Shown: positions 11,627 through 20,643 of the stretch, piece after piece
Layout of the letters: the number at the start of each line of letters is the position of its first letter
Position numbering within the stretch: the stretch's first letter is position 1
DNA from: Rhodospirillaceae bacterium
Lineage (GTDB): Bacteria; Pseudomonadota; Gammaproteobacteria; Steroidobacterales; Rariloculaceae
Direction of reading: 5' to 3'
NCBI GenBank assembly: GCA_002718345.1
Contig: PBDA01000025.1
Span: 1 to 55,581 of the forward strand
DNA length: 55,581 nt
Program-made: the position numbers and the translations under genes
The notes under the pieces: generated by a model
What the model was told of the DNA's origin: nothing
Databases searched by the model: none
Seen by the model: only the letters and a program-made list of their open reading frames with translations

Positions 11627-12154
11627 TTAAGACAATAATTTAAGAAAATCTTGGCCTATTGTAGTTGCCTCGCTGAGGATTACACGACGCTTAGATGACT
11701 CTTGAAATTCAAAATTAATCCAAATATCCACACAGGCAATGAACTGAGGCGAACGAGATGGCCACTCACCTATTAGCCAAACTTCATCTTTGGACATCCA
11801 TTCTCTAACTCCTAATGCCTCAAACTCACTTAGCTGTCTCTCTTGGAGGCGATTTGATTCAGGCAATCGATAAAGATCTAGATGCATAACACTAAGACCC
11901 TCTAATTCATATTGCTCTACTATTGTATAGGTAGGCGATGGCACACGACCTTCATACCCAAGTCCTGCTAGCATTCCTCTAACCCAAGTAGTTTTGCCAG
12001 AACCAAGCGCGCCTTCTAATCCTATCACCAGATTTGATTTGCTCTGAAAATGCCATTCTTTAGCTATCTTACTTGCCAAAGCGCCAAATTGATCTTCGTC
12101 TAATGAATTGTATATAACTTCTTGATTACTATATCTTTTTCTTATATTTTTCAT
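11627..12154 (-). CDS. tsaE: TsaE, ATPase for tRNA t6A modification
   Basis: ATPase partner of TsaB and TsaD in making threonylcarbamoyl-adenosine at position 37 of ANN-decoding tRNAs. Walker A is GALGSGKTTW (about residues 49-58), followed by RGMLAGLGYEGRVPSPTYT and the conserved HLDLYRL. At 175 aa it is about 20 residues longer than E. coli TsaE, mostly at the N-terminus. Starts at ATG 12154, 3 bases after the nnr stop, so probably translated from the nnr transcript. Confidence 0.95.
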   Translation of the reverse strand: MKNIRKRYSNQEVIYNSLDEDQFGALASKIAKEWHFQSKSNLVIGLEGALGSGKTTWVRGMLAGLGYEGRVPSPTYTIVEQYELEGLSVMHLDLYRLPESNRLQERQLSEFEALGVREWMSKDEVWLIGEWPSRSPQFIACVDIWINFEFQESSKRRVILSEATTIGQDFLKLLS

Positions 12155-12157
12155 AGC

Positions 12158-13738
12158 TCAATCAGATAATAGCTTATATTGCACAAAAGGAGGGTTAGTG
12201 AAAAGAGGAATATGTCTGATAATGTCTCCCGCAAGAAGGCCACGCTCCCCATCTAAGGCCGCTATATCTCCACATACGGCATGAACAAACACAGCAGCCC
12301 TAGTAGCCAAACCTAAGTTACCAACCTGTACAAGAAACCCTCCGATTATCCCGGCAAGAACATCCCCCATCCCCGGTGTGGCCATTCCTGGGTTTCCACG
12401 ATCACATAGACGAACAAAAATGTCCTCACCAGCGACAAGACTACAACCGCCCTTTAAGACTGCCACGCTACTAAAAGTTTGCGCAAGCTCTTTTACAGCC
12501 CCTAGTCGATCTCTTTGCACACTATCCAAATCTGTACAAAGTAGCTTTGCTGCCTCACCTGGATGCGGGGTCAAAATCCAATTACCTCTGTCTAATGGCT
12601 TAATTTTGTTTTCAGCAGAAAGCAGATTAAGACCATCAGCATCTAAAACCACCGGTAATGTTGATTTAGTAATGCACTTCCAAAGATTCTTAGCCCAGAC
12701 AGATTGTCCTAAACCAGGGCCAAGAATAACTGCCTCTGCTGATCCTAAAAGGGGCTGTAACTCTTCTTCGTCTATCACGCCATGACACATAATTTCAGCA
12801 CGTCCAGCCATTACACTTGATACTGAATCGGGGTGCGTAGCAACCCTGACTATTCCCGCACCAGACCGAAGTGCCGCCTCTGCAGCAAGTCGGATTGCAC
12901 CAGCCATACCAGGAGCACCCCCAACCAACAAAAGACTGCCATTTGTGCCTTTGTGAGCAAGTTGTGCTCGTGGCTTTAAACAAATATCTAAATCTCTGGG
13001 AGTAAGGCGACAAATTTGAGGCTGTATTTGATCGAAAAGCTTATCGTTATTATCATCTTTCCCATGAATAGATAGATCAGAAAACTCTAGTTTTCCTACA
13101 TAATTAGGCCCAACACCCAGAAATAATCCTTGCTTTAATCCAACAAAAGTTAAAGTTATATCAGCTTTAACACAGTCCCCATGCAACATGCCTGTATCAG
13201 CATCTAAACCTGTCGGCATATCTAAAGCTAATACTGGCACTTCAGATGTATTAATTAGTTGAACAGCTGACAGCATATCGCCTTGTAATTGGCGGGTAAG
13301 ACCAGTACCCAATAACCCATCTACTATGACATCCTCAGTAATAATGCAGTCTGCTGAAAATACCTCAACCTTTCCTCCATTTTTCGTATATTGATCCCAT
13401 GCTATCGCAGCCTCATTTTGCAATTGCTCCCCTGGTGTGACTGCAATAACCTTAACTTTTATACCGGCTTGCAGCGCAAGGTGTGCAAGAACATAGGCAT
13501 CACCACTATTATTTCCTTGCCCACAAAATACAGCGATAGTCTGAACATCTGGCCAACAATTCTGCAATAGGGAGAAAGATGCCTCACCGGCACGGCACAT
13601 TAGTTCATAACCAGTAACGCCCAGCTTTTTAATAGCAAGTCTATCTATAGTTCTTACTTGATCAGCTGTATAAACTGAAACTGGATATGTAGTAGTTATG
13701 CTTTTCATATTGGGCATTATACTTAGAGGCAAATGCAT
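12158..13738 (-). CDS. nnr: Bifunctional NAD(P)H-hydrate epimerase / ADP-dependent dehydratase
   Basis: Repairs hydrated NAD(P)H. The N-terminal YjeF epimerase domain (about 15-225) has FCGQGNNSGDAYVLA and VDGLLGTGL; the C-terminal ribokinase-like dehydratase domain (about 245-515) has GPGLGQS, LDADGLNLL, LTPHPGE, KGG and GNPGMATPGMGDVLAGIIGG. 526 aa, normal for the fusion. The outermost ATG at 13738 lies on the palindrome ATGCAT, whose other strand is the start codon of queG. ATG at 13717 (MPNMKS) is an equally possible start; neither has a convincing ribosome binding site. Confidence 0.95.
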   Translation of the reverse strand: MHLPLSIMPNMKSITTTYPVSVYTADQVRTIDRLAIKKLGVTGYELMCRAGEASFSLLQNCWPDVQTIAVFCGQGNNSGDAYVLAHLALQAGIKVKVIAVTPGEQLQNEAAIAWDQYTKNGGKVEVFSADCIITEDVIVDGLLGTGLTRQLQGDMLSAVQLINTSEVPVLALDMPTGLDADTGMLHGDCVKADITLTFVGLKQGLFLGVGPNYVGKLEFSDLSIHGKDDNNDKLFDQIQPQICRLTPRDLDICLKPRAQLAHKGTNGSLLLVGGAPGMAGAIRLAAEAALRSGAGIVRVATHPDSVSSVMAGRAEIMCHGVIDEEELQPLLGSAEAVILGPGLGQSVWAKNLWKCITKSTLPVVLDADGLNLLSAENKIKPLDRGNWILTPHPGEAAKLLCTDLDSVQRDRLGAVKELAQTFSSVAVLKGGCSLVAGEDIFVRLCDRGNPGMATPGMGDVLAGIIGGFLVQVGNLGLATRAAVFVHAVCGDIAALDGERGLLAGDIIRHIPLFTNPPFVQYKLLSD

Positions 13739-14830
13739 ACCGATAACTCAAAAAACCAAAACCTTTCTAATAACGATCTTTCTGATCTAGCTAAAAGTAT
13801 TAAGGAAATCGGTATGAAGCTAGGTTTTCAGCAAATAGGTATTTCAGATACGGACCTAAGTGATGCAGAAGGTCGGTTTAAAAAATGGCTAGACAATGAA
13901 TATCATGGTGAAATGAGTTACCTAAAACGACATGGTAACAAGCGCTCTAGACCCAATCAGCTTGTCCCGGGAACAATTAAAATAATATCAGTGCGAATGG
14001 ACTATTGGCCATCTAAAACACTGGACACAGCTGAAAATATTATCGACAAAAAACGCGCGTATATATCTCGTTATGCGCTCGGGCGTGATTATCACAAAGT
14101 ATTGAGAAAACGACTTGCACAACTCGCGAAACTAGTTCAAGAACGTATCGGTAACTTTGGCTACCGTGTCTTTGTAGATAGCGCACCAGTTTTAGAAAAG
14201 CCTATAGCTCAAAAAGCAGGACTTGGATGGATTGGAAAACATACTAATCTTATAAATCCTGAGGCTGGCTCATTTTTCTTCTTAGGAGAAATATATACCG
14301 ATCTACCTCTTCCTATAGATAACCCAATCGATGATCACTGTGGTAGTTGCACCGCATGCATTGACATATGTCCAACGCAAGCGATAGTTAAACCTTATCT
14401 ACTAGATGCTCGCCGTTGTATTTCATATTTAACTATAGAACATAAAGGGAGCATACCTATAGAACTCCGCACTGGAATTGGTAATCGAATTTTTGGTTGT
14501 GATGACTGCCAACTTATTTGCCCTTGGAATAAATTCGCAAAAAAAAGTCTAGAGGAAAATTTTCTACCAAGACACAATTTAGACCGCAGAACTCTTGTTG
14601 ATTTATTCCTCTGGGATAAGTCTGAATGGGACATAAGAACCAGAGGAAGTGCAATCAGAAGAGCAGGCTACAAGGGATGGTTAAGAAATGTAGCAGTTGC
14701 TTTAGGCAACGCTCCAAAAAAACAAGATGTGATGGAAGCACTAGATAAAAAAAAGAATCATTCATCTAGCGTTATAAAAGAGCATGTACGCTGGGCAATA
14801 AGCCAACATGAAACAAAAAACCAATTATGA
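13733..14830 (+). CDS. queG: Epoxyqueuosine reductase QueG
   Basis: Last step of queuosine tRNA modification, reducing epoxyqueuosine with a cobalamin and two 4Fe-4S clusters. The ferredoxin-like clusters are visible as CGSCTACIDICPTQAI (about 203-218) with a later CDDCQLICPWN (about 260-270), and the DUF1730 N-terminal domain has ISRYALGRDYHKVLRKRL. 365 aa. Diverges from nnr with start codons overlapping on ATGCAT; GAGG lies just 3 bases before the ATG. Convergent with panC, only 12 bases apart. Confidence 0.96.
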   Translation: MHTDNSKNQNLSNNDLSDLAKSIKEIGMKLGFQQIGISDTDLSDAEGRFKKWLDNEYHGEMSYLKRHGNKRSRPNQLVPGTIKIISVRMDYWPSKTLDTAENIIDKKRAYISRYALGRDYHKVLRKRLAQLAKLVQERIGNFGYRVFVDSAPVLEKPIAQKAGLGWIGKHTNLINPEAGSFFFLGEIYTDLPLPIDNPIDDHCGSCTACIDICPTQAIVKPYLLDARRCISYLTIEHKGSIPIELRTGIGNRIFGCDDCQLICPWNKFAKKSLEENFLPRHNLDRRTLVDLFLWDKSEWDIRTRGSAIRRAGYKGWLRNVAVALGNAPKKQDVMEALDKKKNHSSSVIKEHVRWAISQHETKNQL

Positions 14831-14842
14831 GAAGCAATGCTT

Positions 14843-15724
14843 TTAAAGCTGAATGTTGTCAATAAGTCGTGCGTTACCTAGCCATGCTGCAGCTAATATA
14901 ATAAGACCATCAGGAGACTCTGTTTCCATTGGCTTACCAAGGTCTATCGATCGACGAACCTCAATATATTCTGGCTTGAACCCAAAAGTTTCTAAAGAGG
15001 ATAGGGATTGTTTTACCAAGGTCTGGCAATCCTCGCCTCCAGATTTAATTAATTTGCTAAGTTTAACTAATTCACAATAAAGCTTTGGTGCTACTTTTCT
15101 TTCTGCAGGGCTTAAGTATTGATTTCGAGTACTCATGGCTAGGCCATCGGCCTCTCTATGTATAACTCCCGAAACAATTTGCACGGGAAGATGCAAATCC
15201 CGAACCAACCGCTTTAATAAAATGAGTTGCTGGTAATCTTTTTCTCCCAATACAAGTATATCTGGTGATATAAGGTTAAGAAGACGCAGAACGACAGACG
15301 CAACACCATCAAAATGTCCCGGTCTACCAGAACCACATAGTTCCTTACTTAAACCTGGCATTGTAATCTTAGCTGTATTATCTAAGCCAAACGGGTATAT
15401 ATCTTTCTCTTCTGGAGCAAAAACCAAATGAACTAGCCCTTGCTTTTCTAAGAGCGCCTCGTCTTCCAATAATGTTCTTGGATAACCAGAGAAATCTTCT
15501 CCTAATCCAAACTGTGTTGGGTTAACAAAAATACTACAAACAACTATATCAGCGTACTCTCGGGCAAGATGCATTAAGCTCAGGTGCCCTTCATGTAGAT
15601 TTCCCATTGTCGGCACTAACGCAATGGTATTATGTGTAAGTTGCAAAGATCCTATAAATTCACGCAATGCCTTTACTGTATAAACACCTTGCAATCGAAC
15701 AGAAGATTTACCTAAAGCAGACAT
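14843..15724 (-). CDS. panC: Pantothenate synthetase
   Basis: Joins pantoate and beta-alanine with ATP to give pantothenate. The HIGH-type motif region ALVPTMGNLHEGHLSLM (about 37-53), NPTQFG and the LGEKDYQQL motif are intact, as is the KMSKS-like MSTRNQYL. 293 aa. Lies 29 bases downstream of panB as in the usual panBC pair. panD, which makes beta-alanine, is not in the window. Confidence 0.97.
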   Translation of the reverse strand: MSALGKSSVRLQGVYTVKALREFIGSLQLTHNTIALVPTMGNLHEGHLSLMHLAREYADIVVCSIFVNPTQFGLGEDFSGYPRTLLEDEALLEKQGLVHLVFAPEEKDIYPFGLDNTAKITMPGLSKELCGSGRPGHFDGVASVVLRLLNLISPDILVLGEKDYQQLILLKRLVRDLHLPVQIVSGVIHREADGLAMSTRNQYLSPAERKVAPKLYCELVKLSKLIKSGGEDCQTLVKQSLSSLETFGFKPEYIEVRRSIDLGKPMETESPDGLIILAAAWLGNARLIDNIQL

Positions 15725-15753
15725 CTATGTCATCCACATTCATTATTGCTTAA

Positions 15754-16584
15754 TCAAGAAAAGCAGTGTTCTTTTGCCGGATAATCTCTATTCTTTACAG
15801 AAGAAACATAAGTCTGTAACGCATCCAATATAGATTCAGAATCTTCCAAAAAGTTTTTTACAAACTTTGGAGTACGACCCTGAGTAATACCAAGCATGTC
15901 ATATAGGACTAGAATCTGGCCATCAACATTTGGACCGGCACCTATGCCTATAATTGGCAAGCCTATAGATTCTGATATTTTAAGACCGACTTCATTAGGA
16001 ACACATTCCAGAAGCATAAGATCAGCACCAGCCTCCTCTAATGCTATAGCATCTTCGGTCATTTGTTTCGCTGCCTCATTATCCCGCCCCTGAACCTTAA
16101 AACCACCTATTTTATGAACCGATTGTGGCTTCAAACCAACATGGGCGCAGACTGGGATATCATGTCGCGCCAAACACTCGACAACTGCCACCTGCCCACG
16201 CCCACCTTCTAACTTCACCATTTTGGCTCCACCCTCCTGCATCAGCCGCACTGCATTATCTAAAGCCTGCTCAGGAGTTGCATAGCTCATAAAAGGTAAA
16301 TCTGAAACAACAAATGTTCGACTTAATCCCCTTGAAACTATTTGAGTATGATAAACAACATCATCTACGGTTACAGGAACAGTAGTTTCTTGACCTTGAA
16401 TCACCATTCCTAAAGAGTCCCCTACAAGAACTAGATCCACACCAGCCATATCTACAAGTTGTGCAAAACTTGCATCATATGCAGTCAAACAAGCTATAGG
16501 CTCTCCTTCGTTTTTCATTTGACGGATTGTCGATACATTAACTGGTGGAGAATTCATTCCCCGTTGTTGTAATTGCTTATACAT
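15754..16584 (-). CDS. panB: 3-methyl-2-oxobutanoate hydroxymethyltransferase (ketopantoate hydroxymethyltransferase)
   Basis: Transfers a hydroxymethyl group from methylene-tetrahydrofolate to 2-oxoisovalerate, the first committed step to pantothenate. The signatures LTAYDASFAQLVD, VLVGDSLGMV, PFMSYAT, KLEGG, HVGLKPQS and GIGAGPNVDGQILV-type residues are all present. 276 aa, with an N-terminus about 10 residues longer than E. coli. ATG at 16584 has GAGG 7 bases upstream; the internal ATG at codon 10 has GGGGA directly against it and is a poorer start. Confidence 0.97.
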   Translation of the reverse strand: MYKQLQQRGMNSPPVNVSTIRQMKNEGEPIACLTAYDASFAQLVDMAGVDLVLVGDSLGMVIQGQETTVPVTVDDVVYHTQIVSRGLSRTFVVSDLPFMSYATPEQALDNAVRLMQEGGAKMVKLEGGRGQVAVVECLARHDIPVCAHVGLKPQSVHKIGGFKVQGRDNEAAKQMTEDAIALEEAGADLMLLECVPNEVGLKISESIGLPIIGIGAGPNVDGQILVLYDMLGITQGRTPKFVKNFLEDSESILDALQTYVSSVKNRDYPAKEHCFS

Positions 16585-16631
16585 TACATGGCCTCGAAGT
16601 TATAAAAACTATCTATATTTGATCTGATTTA

Positions 16632-17309
16632 TTAAGCGATTGTTTCTACCGCGGGATTAAAAAAATGGCGACCATGCTTTATACGATGAATAGCCTTTAA
16701 AAGCTCATGGTAATCTGCTTCACGATGGATGGGGTCGATAACAGCAGCATTAACTATTAACAATGGAGCCTCATTGTATTCATAAAAAAATCGTGCATAT
16801 GCATCACCTAAACGTTCTAGATATCTCTCATCAATCAACCTCTCATACCCCACTCCTCTAGTTGCAACTCTTCGCATCAAGACATTTGGAGGAGCCTGTA
16901 GATAAACAATAAGATCAGGGCTTGGTGGCTCAAGGTTTAACGTATCATATATTTGCTCATAAAGACTTAATTCATTAGGGTCTAAGTTAAGCTCAGCAAA
17001 TAATCGATCTTTTTCTAGCAAAAAATCAGCAACACGTACAGGTGAAAACATATCGCTTTGACGAATTTGTTCAATTTGTCTTGCTCTTTGAAAAAGAAAA
17101 AATAATTGCGTTGGAAGCGCAGCAGTTCGAGGATTGTTGTAAAACTGCTCTAAAAATGGGTTTTCACCTGGTTGCTCAAGAATTAGATCGCTATTAAAAC
17201 TTTCAGATAATCTTTTTGCCAAACTTGTTTTGCCCACGCCAATAGGCCCTTCGACCACTATATAGCGAGGCAAATTCGTCCTGCAAATGTCTAAATTCTC
17301 ATTTATCAT
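16632..17309 (-). CDS. Deoxynucleoside kinase family protein
   Basis: P-loop kinase of the deoxyguanosine/deoxyadenosine kinase family, expected to phosphorylate deoxynucleosides for salvage. Walker A is GPIGVGKTSLAK (about 21-32); QLFFLFQRARQIEQ and the later MRRVATRGVGYERL region (Arg-rich lid) match the family. 225 aa. Homologues occur beside panB in other gammaproteobacteria, often next to or fused with folK; here folK is absent and only 87 bases separate this gene from pcnB. The exact substrate cannot be told from sequence. Confidence 0.88.
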   Translation of the reverse strand: MINENLDICRTNLPRYIVVEGPIGVGKTSLAKRLSESFNSDLILEQPGENPFLEQFYNNPRTAALPTQLFFLFQRARQIEQIRQSDMFSPVRVADFLLEKDRLFAELNLDPNELSLYEQIYDTLNLEPPSPDLIVYLQAPPNVLMRRVATRGVGYERLIDERYLERLGDAYARFFYEYNEAPLLIVNAAVIDPIHREADYHELLKAIHRIKHGRHFFNPAVETIA

Positions 17310-17396
17310 TTGGGTTTGGGTTGAGTGTTACCTTTTCAAAAAACCAAGACAAGACTGTACAGGTTTTCTCTGAACTGCCAAGTCCTGTAGAGTAAT

Positions 17397-18758
17397 TTAC
17401 TTAGACTTTGAAGGATTGGACCCTCCGTTAGATTGGTATAAGTTGCTACGATGCCCATACAGACGCTTATTCGTTAGAGAAAAAGCTTTGCGTTGCTGGC
17501 GAGGAGCAAGCGTTCTTACATTGGCCCACCAATCCGCAAGCTCCTGATCAACTTCTCCGCACTTTGCGCGAAGAACCAAAAAATCATAAGCCGCACCAAA
17601 CTGTCTATGATTTAGCAATCTATGGGCCCTAGCCCCTCGTCGATTCTCAAAACGCAATTGCATAACTAAGATATCCTTCATCGGCACACTATATCGCCGG
17701 GGGTATGAGGTATAGCTCTGCTGACTAGAAACTATCTCATCACAGGCATCAAGAAGTGCCTCTATTTGGCTGGTTTTTTCTTCAGACTGAATTTTATGCG
17801 AATACTGCAGTACTGGATGCCAAAGAAGCATAGCGTACAAAAACATTGGTGTTACAGATTTCTGGTTATGTACTCGTTTATCAGTTTCTATAAGTCCCTC
17901 TCTAACAAAGTTTGAGATATTACCTTTATGGTCTAATTTGAGGGATGAGGCTGTATGTGGGAATAAGTAATTGAGTAAATTGAATTGTCTTAATCGATCA
18001 AAACTTTTTGCACCGTGACCAGCAAGGAACAGCTTTAATACTTCATCATACAAACGTGCTGGAGGTACATCTCTTAGAAGAATGCCAAGTTTATTTATTG
18101 GAGCCAATGAATCTTTTGCGACATCGAAATCTAGTTTAGCTGAAAACCGCGCAGCCCTAAGCATCCTAACTGGATCTTCTCGATAACGAATCTTCGGATC
18201 TCCAATCAACCTTAAAACACGATTCTCTATATCTTTTAAACCAGTTGTGTAATCCCAAACTGAAAAGTCCGAAACATTGTAATACAGAGCATTAATTGTA
18301 AAGTCTCTTCGCCAAATATCCTCATCAATTGTTCCATAAACGTTATCGCGAATAATTCTTCCCTTTCCTGAATGTTTACGCTCATCTTTTATTCCACTCG
18401 CCGAAGAACGAAAAGTAACGACCTCTATCACCTCTCTACCAAAATGGACATGAGCCAATTTGAAGCGTCTGCCAATTAATCGACAATTGCGAAATAATTT
18501 ACGCACCTCAGGCGGTCGCGCATTAGTTACTACATCAAAATCTTTAGGATTAAGGCCTACCAATAGGTCTCTTACACCTCCACCCACCAAAAAAGCCTGA
18601 TATCCCGCTTTTTTTAAACGATAAAGTACTTTCAAGGCATTACTAGAAATGTCTGCCCGAGAAATACTGTGATCCTGGCGAGGAATAACGTTCAGGCCAA
18701 CCTGTGACTGGAGTTCTGTGTTGTTCAAACAGTTTCCGTTGGTCAGTTTAACCGCTTC
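17397..18758 (-). CDS. pcnB: Poly(A) polymerase I
   Basis: Adds poly(A) tails that mark RNAs for decay. The class II nucleotidyltransferase core is intact: VGGGVRDLLVG with the DFDVVTNA catalytic pair, FRNCRLIGRRFKLAHV, and RRDFTINALYYN with its acidic residue; the C-terminus has the RGARAHRLLNHRQFGAAYDFL region. The outermost start, GTG at 18803, lies one base from the tRNA-Glu gene on the other strand, with its only Shine-Dalgarno-like run inside the tRNA acceptor stem. I therefore prefer TTG at 18758 (AGG 4 bases upstream); TTG at 18728 is also possible. The alignable core VIPRQDHSIS starts well after all of these. Confidence 0.93.
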   Translation of the reverse strand, partial: EAVKLTNGNCLNNTELQSQVGLNVIPRQDHSISRADISSNALKVLYRLKKAGYQAFLVGGGVRDLLVGLNPKDFDVVTNARPPEVRKLFRNCRLIGRRFKLAHVHFGREVIEVVTFRSSASGIKDERKHSGKGRIIRDNVYGTIDEDIWRRDFTINALYYNVSDFSVWDYTTGLKDIENRVLRLIGDPKIRYREDPVRMLRAARFSAKLDFDVAKDSLAPINKLGILLRDVPPARLYDEVLKLFLAGHGAKSFDRLRQFNLLNYLFPHTASSLKLDHKGNISNFVREGLIETDKRVHNQKSVTPMFLYAMLLWHPVLQYSHKIQSEEKTSQIEALLDACDEIVSSQQSYTSYPRRYSVPMKDILVMQLRFENRRGARAHRLLNHRQFGAAYDFLVLRAKCGEVDQELADWWANVRTLAPRQQRKAFSLTNKRLYGHRSNLYQSNGGSNPSKSK

Positions 18759-18803
18759 CAAAACACCTATATCATAACAGCCTGAATCAATTCGAGCATG
18801 CAC

Positions 18804-18878
18804 GCTCCCTTCGTCTAGCGGTCAGGACGCGGCCCTCTCAAGGCTGAAACAGGGGTTCGATTCCCCTAGGGAGCGCCA
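18804..18878 (+). tRNA. tRNA-Glu (anticodon CTC)
   Basis: A complete cloverleaf of 75 bases with encoded CCA. The acceptor stem GCTCCCT pairs with AGGGAGC. The D arm is GTCT...AGGAC. The anticodon stem CGGCC/GGCTG (one G-T pair) encloses the loop CTCTCAA, giving anticodon CTC, which reads GAG. The T arm is AGGGG TTCGATT CCCCT. The body closely follows E. coli tRNA-Glu, which has UUC. Its 5' end directly abuts the longest pcnB frame on the other strand, so its promoter must lie within the 5' part of pcnB. Confidence 0.96.
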
Positions 18879-18955
18879 ATACGCTTAAAAATACTTTCAA
18901 CATAGGGACGACGTACAATTTGGACTAGTGATGAAAGTAGTTCCTGAAAACAAAT

Positions 18956-19351
18956 TCAGCTTAATAAAACTCTAAAGAATCCCCAAACAGTTGCTAAGAT
19001 CAATAACCCCGTTGAGAGAAGCGTAACAATCATTCCCGGCCTTCGTTTCATAGGATCTTTAAAGTAAGCATTGGCGTAAATAATACGCCCCAAAACCCAA
19101 AGTGATCCGATACCAGCTGCAATTGGATCTCCTAACACGTAGGTCGAAAGCCATAATGCAGGCAAGAACAAGACAAGCTGCTCTATAGTATTCATATGAA
19201 TTCGGAATGCTCTTTCAAACTGTGGAGAACCTGATAAAGATGGAGCTTCTACTCCAAACTTTATCCGCATCATTCCTACACGAACACCTAATACCAACGT
19301 AACTAGCAAAGAGATAATTGTCACCAAAGACGTGTATTTCATCACTAACAT
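18956..19351 (-). CDS. MAPEG family membrane protein
   Basis: A 131-residue integral membrane protein with four hydrophobic segments (about 5-24, 57-75, 80-95 and 108-128). The motif FERAFRIHMNTIEQL followed by LFLPALWLS is the signature of the MAPEG family (membrane-associated proteins in eicosanoid and glutathione metabolism), whose bacterial members include glutathione-transferase-like enzymes. Substrate unknown. It lies 26 bases downstream of the Tat-exported hydrolase gene, so the two probably share a transcript. Convergent with the tRNA-Glu gene. Confidence 0.88.
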   Translation of the reverse strand: MLVMKYTSLVTIISLLVTLVLGVRVGMMRIKFGVEAPSLSGSPQFERAFRIHMNTIEQLVLFLPALWLSTYVLGDPIAAGIGSLWVLGRIIYANAYFKDPMKRRPGMIVTLLSTGLLILATVWGFFRVLLS

Positions 19352-19377
19352 TGATCTAACTTTTTAACATAGAGCAC

Positions 19378-20643
19378 CTACCCCGTAGCGCCCAACTGTT
19401 TTGCAGCCCAATCCACATCTGTCGGCAATCTAAGGTCCAAGGGACCACCTGACTTTGCCTCGTGATGTGGATGGCCAGCACCAGACCACATTTCTCGATC
19501 TGAATTAACGGCAGCATTGTAGAGCCTAAAAGCACCCTGGGGATCCATGATGCGGTCCTTTGGGCCATACCCTATCAACATAGGACACTCGATTTTATGC
19601 GCAAGACCTCCAATGGTGTATTCCTCCAAGAGTCTTCTCGCATCCGTGAGATCCCTTGCGCCAATTATCCAACGGATACGGTCTTGAATCGGCGGATAAT
19701 ATTCAAAAATATCCCTAAGTAAATCGTGAGATCCTGCAGATACCAGCACAGCTTTTATTCTGCTATCGCCTGTAGCTGCACGGGGCGCAGAAAAGCTACC
19801 CATGCTTTGTCCTCGTAGACCAATCCTGTCTGGATCAACATCTGATCGGGACTGCAAATAATCTATCAATGGAGTTACATATCTTTCAGTATCTGGCTGC
19901 ATATATAAATTCTGTAATCTTTTAGCCGCACCTTGACCAGGCAGATCAACAACCAAATAAGCCATACCCCTAGCAGTATAAGAACCCCCGCCCATTATTG
20001 TATTTTCAGCTAGGGAATCAGCTCCCTGATAATTTATTACGGTAGGAAAGCGAGTTCCAGGTTCACCTCCTGGCTTTCTGAAATAGCCCTTTAAATCATG
20101 GCCATCAACGCGAATAGTAACTCTTTCAAAAGGAGGTGAATCCAACTCCCATGCTTTATCAAATAGCTCAACAAATTTCATATACCCCGGCATCATTGTC
20201 TCATCAGTATCCTCCTGATAAACGATAGAAAGTCGATAAAACCGACTTGCCCGCATGTAAAACTGATGTGCAGATGCATTTAACCCATGTTCTTCATAGC
20301 CTACAGCAATATCTTCATTAATCTGAGCTACTCGATTCCACTCTGTATACCAAGACAAAGGGTCAAAAGGACGCATACGACGAGCTACCTCAAGTTCATG
20401 CGGATCATCTGTATAAATGGATTGATTCAGCCGAATTTCCATTTGCCCACCACCTACAACAGGCTCGCCTGTATACAATTCCTGATGGTTTCGACCACCA
20501 ACCTCACCAACATACCTATTACCAGGGCCAAGATCCTGGGCCAACGCTGGATCAGCAAAAGTTTTAGCTAAAACAGGGACACCCGCCGAGAGCAACCCGA
20601 ACTTCATAGCACTACGTCGTGTAAATTTTTCTTCAACAGTCAT
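19378..20643 (-). CDS. Tat-exported alpha/beta hydrolase (FrsA/DUF1100-like)
   Basis: Serine hydrolase of unknown substrate. The N-terminus FTRRSAMKFGLLSAG is a twin-arginine signal, with likely cleavage after DPALA (about residue 36), so the protein probably acts folded in the periplasm. A mostly helical cap region (about 75-170) precedes the hydrolase fold. The nucleophile elbow is GQSMGS (about 270), the acid is probably the Asp of GPKDRIMD (about 365), and the base the His of GAGHPHHE (about 393). Start ATG 20643 has AAAGG 8 bases upstream; a TTG at 20661 lies before that site. FrsA/DUF1100-type enzymes include esterases and C-C hydrolases; I cannot choose among them. Confidence 0.88.
   Translation of the reverse strand: MTVEEKFTRRSAMKFGLLSAGVPVLAKTFADPALAQDLGPGNRYVGEVGGRNHQELYTGEPVVGGGQMEIRLNQSIYTDDPHELEVARRMRPFDPLSWYTEWNRVAQINEDIAVGYEEHGLNASAHQFYMRASRFYRLSIVYQEDTDETMMPGYMKFVELFDKAWELDSPPFERVTIRVDGHDLKGYFRKPGGEPGTRFPTVINYQGADSLAENTIMGGGSYTARGMAYLVVDLPGQGAAKRLQNLYMQPDTERYVTPLIDYLQSRSDVDPDRIGLRGQSMGSFSAPRAATGDSRIKAVLVSAGSHDLLRDIFEYYPPIQDRIRWIIGARDLTDARRLLEEYTIGGLAHKIECPMLIGYGPKDRIMDPQGAFRLYNAAVNSDREMWSGAGHPHHEAKSGGPLDLRLPTDVDWAAKQLGATG

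Noticed and set aside
12378-12785. Open frame of 135 codons on the plus strand
   Set aside because: Antisense to the dehydratase domain of nnr, no recognisable domain.
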